Assembly: GCA_020201485.1 (NCBI GenBank)
Contig: JAIVGT010000011.1
Coordinates: 1 to 11,497, forward strand
Length of the DNA stretch: 11,497 nt
Direction of reading: 5' to 3'
Origin: Halobacteriales archaeon
Lineage (GTDB): Archaea > Thermoplasmatota > SW-10-69-26 > JACQPN01 > JAIVGT01
This document shows positions 1 to 10,256 of this stretch, in pieces (positions within the stretch are counted from its first letter, which is position 1; each line of letters opens with the position of its first letter). The position numbers and the translations under genes are program-made. A model generated the notes under the pieces. The model saw nothing but the letters and a program-made list of their open reading frames with translations, made no database searches and was not told where the DNA came from.

Positions 1-678
1 GTTCCGGGCTGTGGCGAGCTCCTCCATGGCCTGGGCCAGGGCCTGGGCCGCGCCCGCCCCGCCCTCCTCGGCGCGCCGCACCGCGTCGCGCAGGCGCTGG
101 GCCTCGCGCCGCCCCTCCGCCAGCTCCTGCCCGCGCTGCCGCTGCTCGTCCTCGACCGCGGTCGTGTCGCGGCCGACCAGGGTCAGGCCCACGATGCGGC
201 CCGCGCCGTCGCGGACGGCGCTCGCGCGGAGCGCGACCTCGATGCGCTTGCCGTCCCGGCGTTTCCACACCGTGTGCAGCTCCGCGACGCGCGCGCCGTG
301 GCGCAAGCGCTGGAGGGCCTGGGGCACGACGTCGTCGAGGTCCTTCGGCGAGAGCGTCATCACCGGCCGGCCGAGCACCTCCTTCGGGAGGAAGCCGCAC
401 AGCCGCTGGGCGCTGGCGTTCCAGGCCACGATGGCCCCCTCGGCGTCGAGGCCGACGATGGCCTGCGGCGCGCCGTCGAGCAGCGCGGCCAGGCGGGCGG
501 CGGCCTCTTCGCCCCGGCCCCGCGCCTCGGCCAGCGCTGCCCCGTCGCGCGTCGCGCGGCGCGCCAGGAGCCCAGCGACGCCGGCCCCGGCGAGCCCGAG
601 GAGCGCCCCGCCGGCGAGGGGCGGCAGCGCCAGGGCGACGGCGAGGGCGGCGAGCCCGGCGAGCGGCGCGAGGAGCAT
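1..678 (-). CDS. Membrane-anchored PAS-domain sensor protein, C-terminus outside the window
   Basis: The frame is open through the left edge, so only the N-terminal 226 codons are present. Residues 2-19 and about 24-38 are Leu/Ala/Gly-rich and form a membrane hairpin with almost no periplasmic loop, followed by Arg-Arg ([10 protein letters not shown]). Residues 67-170 are a PAS domain: [31 protein letters not shown], then [19 protein letters not shown] and [14 protein letters not shown], the usual PAS core. Residues 172-226 are a charged, Arg/Glu/Gln-rich coiled coil ([20 protein letters not shown]), the kind of linker that precedes a HisKA domain. Inference: the N-terminus of a sensor kinase signalling from the cytoplasmic face of the membrane. 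The start is uncertain. ATG at 678 was chosen because the codons just upstream include CCA, CGA and TTG, unlike the gene body. GTG at 726 would add an Arg-rich N-terminus, but its GGAGG abuts the start codon. A hairpin separates it from the kinase upstream. Confidence 0.72.
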   Translation of the reverse strand, partial: MLLAPLAGLAALAVALALPPLAGGALLGLAGAGVAGLLARRATRDGAALAEARGRGEEAAARLAALLDGAPQAIVGLDAEGAIVAWNASAQRLCGFLPKEVLGRPVMTLSPKDLDDVVPQALQRLRHGARVAELHTVWKRRDGKRIEVALRASAVRDGAGRIVGLTLVGRDTTAVEDEQRQRGQELAEGRREAQRLRDAVRRAEEGGAGAAQALAQAMEELATARN

Positions 679-812
679 CCACGGCGGGCGCAAGGGCAGG
701 AGCGCTGGCCGGGTCGTTCGGCGCACCCTCCACGCCCCGCCGGGGCCGGTGCGCACCGCCCGTTTTGGTCGTCGCCGCTGCGGGCCGAGGAGGGCGCTGA
801 GGAGAAGGAGGT

Positions 813-832
813 CCGGAGCGCGGTCGCTCCGG
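813..832 (-). terminator. Hairpin after the hybrid histidine kinase gene
   Basis: A perfect 8-bp stem (CCGGAGCG / CGCTCCGG) with a four-base loop starts 15 bases after the kinase stop codon in the direction of transcription. It is followed by a pyrimidine-rich run, ACCTCCTTCTCCTC. Position, stem quality and tail suit a transcription terminator or an mRNA 3'-end protector. There is no clean T tract, and archaeal termination depends mostly on T tracts, so the function is an inference. Confidence 0.5.
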
Positions 833-847
833 GTCGCGCCGTCGGCC

Positions 848-3382
<2,535 letters not shown>

Positions 3383-3474
3383 GGAGGCTCAGGGTGCATC
3401 CGCGCGGCCTTGCCCTGAACCTTCCCGGAGGAGCGGACTTGGCCGAGGGCTCCTTGGCCGCTTGCCCGGTGGCC

Positions 3475-4476
3475 TCATCGCAGGGTCAGGTCCGCCTGCA
3501 TGACCGGCACCGCGTCCAGCACCACGCCGCCCGGGGCGACGGCGATGCGCGTCGGGTGCGCCAGGGCCTCGGGCAGGGCCGCGGGGACGGCGAACAGGTA
3601 CCACTCCGTGAGCGGGGGCACGAGGCTGAAGACGACGTCCTCGCCCTCGACGAACGCGGCCGCCGGCTGGCACGGCACGCGTCCCGGCTCCGGGGCCACG
3701 GAGCCCTGCGCCGCCGCGCCCCAGCCGTTGCACACGGCGAGGGCCTCGCCCGGGCCGGGCAGGGGCGGGACCATCACGCCGCTCACGACCGCCTGGCTCC
3801 CGGCGACGAACGTCCAGTCGGAGCCCTGCAGGTTGCGCACGATGACCGCGAGGTGCGGGGCGAGCTTGTCGCCGGTGGGCGGAGGACCTGCCGGCCAGCC
3901 CAGCGCGTCCGCCGTCTCCGTCGCCACGATGCGCATCGAGCCGCGCAGGCCGAGGCCGCCGAGGAAGTTCCCGTCCAAGGCCCACGTCTCGACCGTCGCC
4001 TCGCGGATGCCGCCCGACCCGCCGCGCGCGAACGCCATGAGCCACGCGCCGTGGCCGGGCGTCACGACCTCGCGGTAGGCGAGCCCGAGGTCGGGCACGC
4101 GCAGCTCGACGGTGACGTTGCGCTTGCCCGGGTTGAGGACGAGGCCGGGAAAGCCGAGGAGCGCGCCGTAGCCGGAGACGGGCACCGGGAGCTGGGCCGT
4201 GCCCTGCCAGGGCGCGATGGGGAAGAGCACGGCCGGCTGCGCGTGCGGCGCTGCGGCGCGGGCTGCCGCGGCGACGCCAGGCCCGCCGAGCTCGGCCAGG
4301 TCGAACGGCACGGCGAGGAGCGGCGGCGCGTCGCCCGCCCGGAACAGCATCGCGCCCATCGGGAGCGCGCCGGTGGGGCCGGGCGAGCCCGCGAGGCCGG
4401 GCAGGGCCGTGGCGAGCAGGACGGAGGCGAGCGCGGCGCAGCGCGCAGCGTGGAGCGATGATGGCAAGGAGCGCAC
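3475..4476 (-). CDS. Secreted or surface hypothetical protein
   Basis: I do not recognise this 333-aa protein. It has a Sec-type signal peptide: Arg in the n-region, hydrophobic core at about 14-28 ([17 protein letters not shown]), likely cleavage near residue 30. The mature part is poor in Lys and rich in Gly, Pro, Val and Leu. It alternates short hydrophobic strands with Gly/Pro turns ([53 protein letters not shown]), which suggests a beta-sandwich. The two cysteines of the mature chain, C249 and C269, are close enough to form one disulfide, fitting an extracytoplasmic site. No second membrane anchor, lipobox or sorting signal is visible. The start is GTG at 4476, chosen because it places charged residues just before the signal core; TTG at 4467 is an alternative and no Shine-Dalgarno site precedes either. 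It lies 160 bases downstream of hppA with its own weak promoter candidate, so a shared operon is doubtful. Confidence 0.8.
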   Translation of the reverse strand: MRSLPSSLHAARCAALASVLLATALPGLAGSPGPTGALPMGAMLFRAGDAPPLLAVPFDLAELGGPGVAAAARAAAPHAQPAVLFPIAPWQGTAQLPVPVSGYGALLGFPGLVLNPGKRNVTVELRVPDLGLAYREVVTPGHGAWLMAFARGGSGGIREATVETWALDGNFLGGLGLRGSMRIVATETADALGWPAGPPPTGDKLAPHLAVIVRNLQGSDWTFVAGSQAVVSGVMVPPLPGPGEALAVCNGWGAAAQGSVAPEPGRVPCQPAAAFVEGEDVVFSLVPPLTEWYLFAVPAALPEALAHPTRIAVAPGGVVLDAVPVMQADLTLR

Positions 4477-4510
4477 ACCCGACGTTCTTTCCGCGCGGCC
4501 GGCGCGCCGC

Positions 4511-4520
4511 CTAGTTTGTG
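4511..4520 (-). promoter_or_regulatory. Possible TATA element for the secreted-protein gene
   Basis: CACAAACTAG on the minus strand is one of the few A/T-leaning patches in the 160-base gap. A start site about 26 bases downstream would fall near 4489, giving a leader of roughly 13 bases before the GTG at 4476. The match to an archaeal TATA box is weak, and only spacing and base composition support it. Confidence 0.25.
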
Positions 4521-4580
4521 GGACGGCCCTGTGGTCGCGTTCCTGGCCGCCGCGACCGTTTCGCGGGTCTTCGCCCAGCG

Positions 4581-4610
4581 GAGCGAGCGGGCGAGCGCTG
4601 AGCGAGCGGG
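4581..4610. repeat. Short direct repeat GAGCGAGCGGG x2 in the gap after hppA
   Basis: The 11-mer GAGCGAGCGGG occurs at 4581-4591 and 4600-4610, a 19-base period, within a run built from GAGC/GCGAG units. The run is bracketed by a 7-bp inverted repeat, CTTCGCC at 4569-4575 and GGCGAAG at 4622-4628. A 5-bp inner pair, CAGCG at 4576-4580 with CGCTG at 4596-4600, is also possible. It may be a genome-wide intergenic repeat, a transcript 3'-end structure, or both. Confidence 0.55.
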
Positions 4611-4633
4611 AGCGACCGAGCGGCGAAGCTCCC
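4608..4633 (-). terminator. Hairpin just after the hppA stop codon
   Basis: GGGAGC and GCTCCC form a 6-bp stem with a 14-base loop, three bases after the hppA TGA. It competes with the larger bracket formed by the 4569-4575/4622-4628 inverted repeat. There is no T tract. A 3'-end or termination role is inferred from position only. Confidence 0.35.
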
Positions 4634-4636
4634 CCG

Positions 4637-6736
<2,100 letters not shown>

Positions 6737-6744
6737 CGGAAACA

Positions 6745-6751
6745 ACCTCCC
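6745..6751 (-). promoter_or_regulatory. Shine-Dalgarno site of hppA
   Basis: GGGAGGT lies 8 bases before ATG 6736 and matches the archaeal anti-Shine-Dalgarno core well. It is the only strong, well-spaced ribosome binding site that I found in the window, and it decides the hppA start. Confidence 0.85.
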
Positions 6752-6785
6752 AGCGGGGCTGGGGCGGGGCGCGCATCCTTGGCCC

Positions 6786-6795
6786 AAGATTTAAG
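6786..6795 (-). promoter_or_regulatory. Archaeal-type TATA element driving hppA
   Basis: CTTAAATCTT on the minus strand, inside CCAAACGCTTAAATCTTGG, stands out sharply from the surrounding very GC-rich sequence. A start site about 26 bases downstream would be near 6765, leaving a leader of roughly 29 bases that contains the Shine-Dalgarno site. The element overlaps the TAA stop of the antiporter gene (6791-6793), so promoter and coding end share bases. Confidence 0.7.
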
Positions 6796-9079
6796 CGTTT
6801 GGTCGCTCCGCGCCGTGCGTCGGCGACGCGCCCGAGACCGGCGCGGAAGCCGGCTCCGGCCCGGCGAGGTCCTCGGCGCGGCGCAGCTCCGACAGCGCGC
6901 CCATGACGACGAGCGCGTCGCCCTCCTGGAGGACGAGGCCCGGGCCGGGGCTGGCCAAGCGCTCCGGCCCGCGCAGCACGGCGATGATGGTCGTGCCCGT
7001 GCGCTCGCGCAGCCTGCCCTCGGCGATGGTCCGGCCGACGAGGGGCGAGCCGGCGCGGAGCTGGATGCGCGCCATGCCCGGCTGCTCCGCCTCCTCCCAG
7101 CGCGGGGCCTCGCTGAGCGCGGCGCGCGCCGTGTCGAGCTGGGCCGGCTCGCCGAGCAGGACGAGCGCGTCGCCGGTGATGAGCACGAAGTCCGGGCCGG
7201 GGTTGACCAAGGTGCGCCCGCCGCGCTGCACGGCGAGCAGGGTCGCGCCCGTGCGCGCGCGCAGGTTCAGCGCGCGCAGCGTGCTCCCTGCGGCGGCCGT
7301 GTCCGGCTGGACGCGCGCCGTCTCCACCTGCGCCCCGGCGCGGTACTCGGCGCGCAGCTGCTCCAGCACGGCGCGGCGCTCCTCGCCCTGGGCCAGGCCG
7401 CCGAGCGCGTCCTCCAACGCCTGCTCGACCCGGCCGTGCAGCAGGCTCACGCTCTCCCAGAGCAGCACGCCCGCCCCGAGGAACGCCGCGAGGAGGAGCA
7501 GGAGGAGGGGCAGCGGGGGCAGGGCGCGCATGGCGAACGGCCCGGCGACGAGGAAGGCGCTGCACACGATGGCCGCCGTGCCCAGGAGCAGCCCGGCGCT
7601 GGCCCGGGCGCGCGCCGGCGCGTGCTGCCCGGCCGCTGCGCGCGCGGCGTTGAAGGCGAAGGGCAACGCCAGGATGCCGCCGCCGAGCCAAGGGAGCATG
7701 ATGAGGCTGCGGTCGGTCAGCCCGCCCACGCTCACCCAGGAGGCGAACGCCTGGCTCGCGCCGCTCGTCGCCAGGAGGAGGAGCACGACCGCGGCCGCGT
7801 TCATGCCGGTGCGCGTGGCGCGATGGCGCAGCTCCGCCGGCAGGCGCGCGCGCTGCAGGCGCGCCCGGGCGCGATGCTCGTAGGCGCGGAAGCGCTCCTG
7901 CGCGCTGCGCGGCACGCGGCGCTCCCCGAAGGCCCAGAGGGCGTCGCCGTGCTTCACCAGGTACGGGGCCCAGAGCGCGCTGCCGATGGCGAGCGCGACC
8001 GTGGCCGGCAGCACGACCGCGGCCAGCGCCCCCGTCGCCAGGCCGGCGATGACGAAGCTGAACTCGCCGACGTTCGCCACGGCCAGGCCGGCCTTGAACG
8101 CGTCGCGCGGCCGCGCGCCGAGGAGCGCCCCGGCGAGGAAGTGAACCGCGACCTTCAGCGTGACCGTGAGCAGGCCGAGCGCGGCGATGAGCCGCCAGTT
8201 CGCCAGGAGGGCGTCCGGGTCGAGGAGCGTGCCGATGCTGACGAAGAACACCGCGGTGAACAGGTTGCGCAGGGGCAGGATGCGCCGCTCCGCGACCCAC
8301 GCCTCGCTCGCCTCCGCCACCACGGCGCCGATGAGGAACGCCCCCAGCGCCGGGCTGAAGCCGAGGAGCAAGGCCAGCACAGCGACGCCGACGGCGAGCG
8401 CGGCCAGCGTCACGATGAGGACTTCGTCCGCGCGCTCCCGCGCCAGGCGGTTCACGAGCCGCGGAACGACGAGCAGGCCCAGGACCAGGGCCATGATGGC
8501 GAAGGTCGCGAGCCGGCCCAACTCGCCCAGCACGTCGAGCACGTCCAGTCCGCTCGGCTTGCTCCCGAGCAGGGCGAGGATGCCGACGGCGAGCACGTCC
8601 TGCGCGATGAGGATGGCCAGCGCCAGCTCGTGCCAGCGCTGCCCGGTCGCGCCGCGCTCGTGCATGGCCTTCGCGGCGATGACCGTGCTGCTGATGCCGA
8701 GCACGGCGCCGAGCACGAGGGCATCGCCCGCGCTCCACCCGAGGAAGCGGCCCAGGGCGAGGGCGGCGAGGAAGAACGCGCCGAGGCCGGCGAGCGCTGC
8801 GCCCATGGCCGGCCAGCCGGCGCGCGCCAGGCGCTGGAGGCGGAACTCCAGGCCGATGCCGAACATGAGGAACACGATGCCGAGCTGGGCGAGCGTGCCC
8901 AGCTCCGCCGCGTCGACCGTGGGCAGCGGCCCGGCCGGGCTGATGAGCACGCCGGCCAGGAGGTAGCCCACGATGACGGGCTGGCGCAGCCGGTGGCAGA
9001 TGAGCGTGGCGACCGCGGCGACGGTGATGACGAGGGCGAGGTCGGTGAGGAACGCGGCCCCGGTCAGCGCCACGCGCAT
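6791..9079 (-). CDS. CPA2 (Kef-type) cation:proton antiporter with two C-terminal RCK_C domains
   Basis: Encodes 762 aa. Residues 10-375 are a monovalent cation:proton antiporter-2 domain with about 12 helices: FLMFGIGLEF (70-79), ISSTVIAAKAMHERG (129-143), AQDVLAV with Q160-D161, and ANVGEFSFVIAG (335-346). A Gln-Asp pair here is typical of KefC-like potassium/proton exchangers. Residues 425-545 form a second hydrophobic block of about four helices not seen in KefB/KefC. Two RCK_C (TrkA-C) domains follow, at about 590-655 and 673-738, each with GSxL, GxTLLAVxRG or GTTIIAVLRG, NPGPDFVL/SPGPGLVL and GDALVxxG. No Rossmann-type RCK_N domain is present, so the glutathione or NAD control of KefC does not apply; RCK_C domains in related transporters bind small ligands such as cyclic di-AMP. 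Substrate ion (K+ or Na+) is not settled by sequence. ATG 9079 has no Shine-Dalgarno site. The gene ends inside the hppA promoter. Confidence 0.93.
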   Translation of the reverse strand: MRVALTGAAFLTDLALVITVAAVATLICHRLRQPVIVGYLLAGVLISPAGPLPTVDAAELGTLAQLGIVFLMFGIGLEFRLQRLARAGWPAMGAALAGLGAFFLAALALGRFLGWSAGDALVLGAVLGISSTVIAAKAMHERGATGQRWHELALAILIAQDVLAVGILALLGSKPSGLDVLDVLGELGRLATFAIMALVLGLLVVPRLVNRLARERADEVLIVTLAALAVGVAVLALLLGFSPALGAFLIGAVVAEASEAWVAERRILPLRNLFTAVFFVSIGTLLDPDALLANWRLIAALGLLTVTLKVAVHFLAGALLGARPRDAFKAGLAVANVGEFSFVIAGLATGALAAVVLPATVALAIGSALWAPYLVKHGDALWAFGERRVPRSAQERFRAYEHRARARLQRARLPAELRHRATRTGMNAAAVVLLLLATSGASQAFASWVSVGGLTDRSLIMLPWLGGGILALPFAFNAARAAAGQHAPARARASAGLLLGTAAIVCSAFLVAGPFAMRALPPLPLLLLLLAAFLGAGVLLWESVSLLHGRVEQALEDALGGLAQGEERRAVLEQLRAEYRAGAQVETARVQPDTAAAGSTLRALNLRARTGATLLAVQRGGRTLVNPGPDFVLITGDALVLLGEPAQLDTARAALSEAPRWEEAEQPGMARIQLRAGSPLVGRTIAEGRLRERTGTTIIAVLRGPERLASPGPGLVLQEGDALVVMGALSELRRAEDLAGPEPASAPVSGASPTHGAERPNA

Positions 9080-9110
9080 GATGGGCGCGCGCGGGGCATC
9101 AAGCCTGCGA

Positions 9111-9126
9111 ATCGGGGCTCCCCGAT
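9111..9126 (-). terminator. Hairpin between the 222-aa gene and the antiporter gene
   Basis: ATCGGGG and CCCCGAT form a perfect 7-bp inverted repeat around two bases (more realistically a 6-bp stem with a GAGC loop), 16 bases after the 222-aa stop codon and 31 bases before the antiporter ATG. It could terminate or attenuate upstream transcription, or bind a dimeric regulator. There is no T tract. Confidence 0.45.
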
Positions 9127-9142
9127 CGGCGCATCGCGCGGC

Positions 9143-9811
9143 TCAGGGCCCGCCTTCGCCCGGCTCCCACGACGGCTTCTTGCCTTGGAGCGTGGGATCC
9201 TTCGCGGCCTGCGCGGCTTGGCGCACCGCCTTCAGCTCGTCCTCGGCCTCGCGGCGCACCTCGGGCGGCGCCGTGGTCGGGATGCGCAGCTCCTCGGGCA
9301 CGGCCCGCTGCGTGTACCCGCTCAGCCCGCCGCGCATGCTCCCGGCGACGCTGCTCGCGTTCGCATCGGTGTGCGCCTGCGCCTGCTTCGCGAGCTCCGA
9401 GGCCGGCCCGCGCATGCCGCGCACGCCGTCGGCCATGGCCTGCGCCGCCTTCGCCGGGTCCTGGGGGGCGAGGCGCGCCGCCTCCTCCACGCCCTGGACG
9501 GCGCGGCGCACGAGCTCGCGCGCCTTCGCCTCGTCGAGGTTCCACTGCCGGGCGACCTTCGCTGCCTGCTCCTCCAGGTCGGGGCGCTTCGCCGCGGCGC
9601 GCTGCGCCAGCTCGTTCGCCCATTGCTGGGCCCAGCGCTGCACGTCGTCCAGCCCGGCCGGGACGCGGACGAGGAGCAGCTCCTCGCCGCGGTGCGCTTC
9701 CAGGCCGCGGATGGTGCCGGTGTCGTCGACGCGGTGCAGGCCGGCGACGGCTCCGGCGGGGGTGAGGTCGAGCATGTTGGCCATGCTGGCGCGAACGGGC
9801 CGCGCGCCCAT
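9143..9811 (-). CDS. Helical hypothetical protein, 222 aa
   Basis: I do not recognise a family. Residues 14-53 could form a small beta-rich head (LDLTPAGAVAGLHRVDDTGT, then GEELLLVRVPAG). Residues 54-150 are strongly helical and Ala/Gln/Glu/Arg-rich, with amphipathic stretches (DDVQRWAQQWANELAQRAAA, EEQAAKVARQWNLDEAKARE). A Gly/Ser-rich hinge at 151-166 (ASSVAGSMRGGLSGYTQ) leads to another helix at 183-204 and a Lys/Pro/Gly tail. There is no cysteine, signal peptide or membrane helix, so a cytoplasmic location is likely. The start is uncertain. ATG 9811 has GGAAGG close upstream, but that sequence lies inside a hairpin; ATG 9784 (MANMLDLTPAG) or 9775 may be used instead. It follows the 116-aa gene closely and shares its Trp/Gln-rich helical style, so the two may form a complex, which is a guess. 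Confidence 0.8.
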   Translation of the reverse strand: MGARPVRASMANMLDLTPAGAVAGLHRVDDTGTIRGLEAHRGEELLLVRVPAGLDDVQRWAQQWANELAQRAAAKRPDLEEQAAKVARQWNLDEAKARELVRRAVQGVEEAARLAPQDPAKAAQAMADGVRGMRGPASELAKQAQAHTDANASSVAGSMRGGLSGYTQRAVPEELRIPTTAPPEVRREAEDELKAVRQAAQAAKDPTLQGKKPSWEPGEGGP

Positions 9812-9840
9812 GCGCCTTCCGGGACGATCCCCGGTGGCGC
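9812..9840 (-). other. Hairpin filling the whole gap between two hypothetical genes
   Basis: The transcript would read GCGCC-A-CCGGGG-ATCG-TCCCGG-AA-GGCGC: a 5-bp outer stem, a small A/AA bulge, and a 6-bp inner stem (one G-T pair) closing a four-base loop. It begins one base after the upstream stop codon and ends at the base before ATG 9811. The only Shine-Dalgarno-like bases, GGAAGG, are in its 3' arm. It could be a terminator, or it could hide the start site of the 222-aa gene. Confidence 0.5.
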
Positions 9841-9841
9841 G

Positions 9842-10192
9842 TCACGTTGACGGCGGGCTGGCCGCGCTGCCGGCTCCGCCCCGCATGCGGCGCATCTCGT
9901 CCTCCACCGCGGACTTCACCTCGGGCCAGAGCTTGATGGCCAATGCCCAGGGTCCCTGCTGCGCCGCCCAATCGGCGACCGTGCCCGCGATGCGCTCGCT
10001 GCGCTGCCACACGCGCCACGCGTCCTCCTGCCGCTCCGGCGGGAGGTACATCTGGATGAGCGCCTTGGCCTGCGCCTCGGCCTGGGCCTGGGCGAGCTTG
10101 CGCGCCTCGTCCGCGAGCGCGCCCAGCTCCTTCCCGAGCTGCTCCACGCTGCGCACCAGCTGCTCGGCTTCCTTCGCCCAGTCGTCCGGCAT
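9842..10192 (-). CDS. Small helical hypothetical protein, 116 aa
   Basis: I do not recognise a family. From ATG 10192 the protein reads MPDDWAKEAEQLVRSVEQL and then continues as an amphipathic Ala/Gln/Glu helix to about residue 48, likely a coiled coil. A Pro-Pro break (YLPPERQEDAW) follows, then two shorter Trp-rich helices (WRVWQRSERIAGTVADWAA and WALAIKLWPEVKSAVEDEM) and a short Gly/Ser/Pro tail. Six tryptophans in 116 residues is high. No signal peptide, membrane segment or cysteine is present. ATG 10219 is in frame, nine codons upstream, but those codons (GCT, GAA, CAT, CCT) are unlike the GC3-rich gene body, so I prefer 10192. No Shine-Dalgarno site precedes either. It lies 64 bases downstream of pheT (37 from the longer start) in the same direction, so read-through from pheT is plausible. 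No link to tRNA charging can be seen. Confidence 0.72.
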   Translation of the reverse strand: MPDDWAKEAEQLVRSVEQLGKELGALADEARKLAQAQAEAQAKALIQMYLPPERQEDAWRVWQRSERIAGTVADWAAQQGPWALAIKLWPEVKSAVEDEMRRMRGGAGSAASPPST

Positions 10193-10256
10193 CGGAGGAT
10201 GTTCGGCGCCAGCGGGCATGAGGCTTTCGGCTTCGGACAGCGGCGCGCGTCCCGGC

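Noticed and set aside
3383..3474. Possible terminator or promoter in the gap before the kinase gene
   Set aside because: Only a short direct repeat (CGGCCAAG twice) and 4-bp stems are visible, with no A/T-rich element; nothing beyond chance for this base composition.
9080..9095. Alternating GCGCGCGCG run as possible Z-DNA or regulatory site
   Set aside because: Only about ten bases, ordinary in DNA of this composition; no further support.
9097..9104. GCTTGATG as a TATA element for the antiporter gene
   Set aside because: A poor match, and its spacing to ATG 9079 does not fit a leaderless start well; too weak to list.
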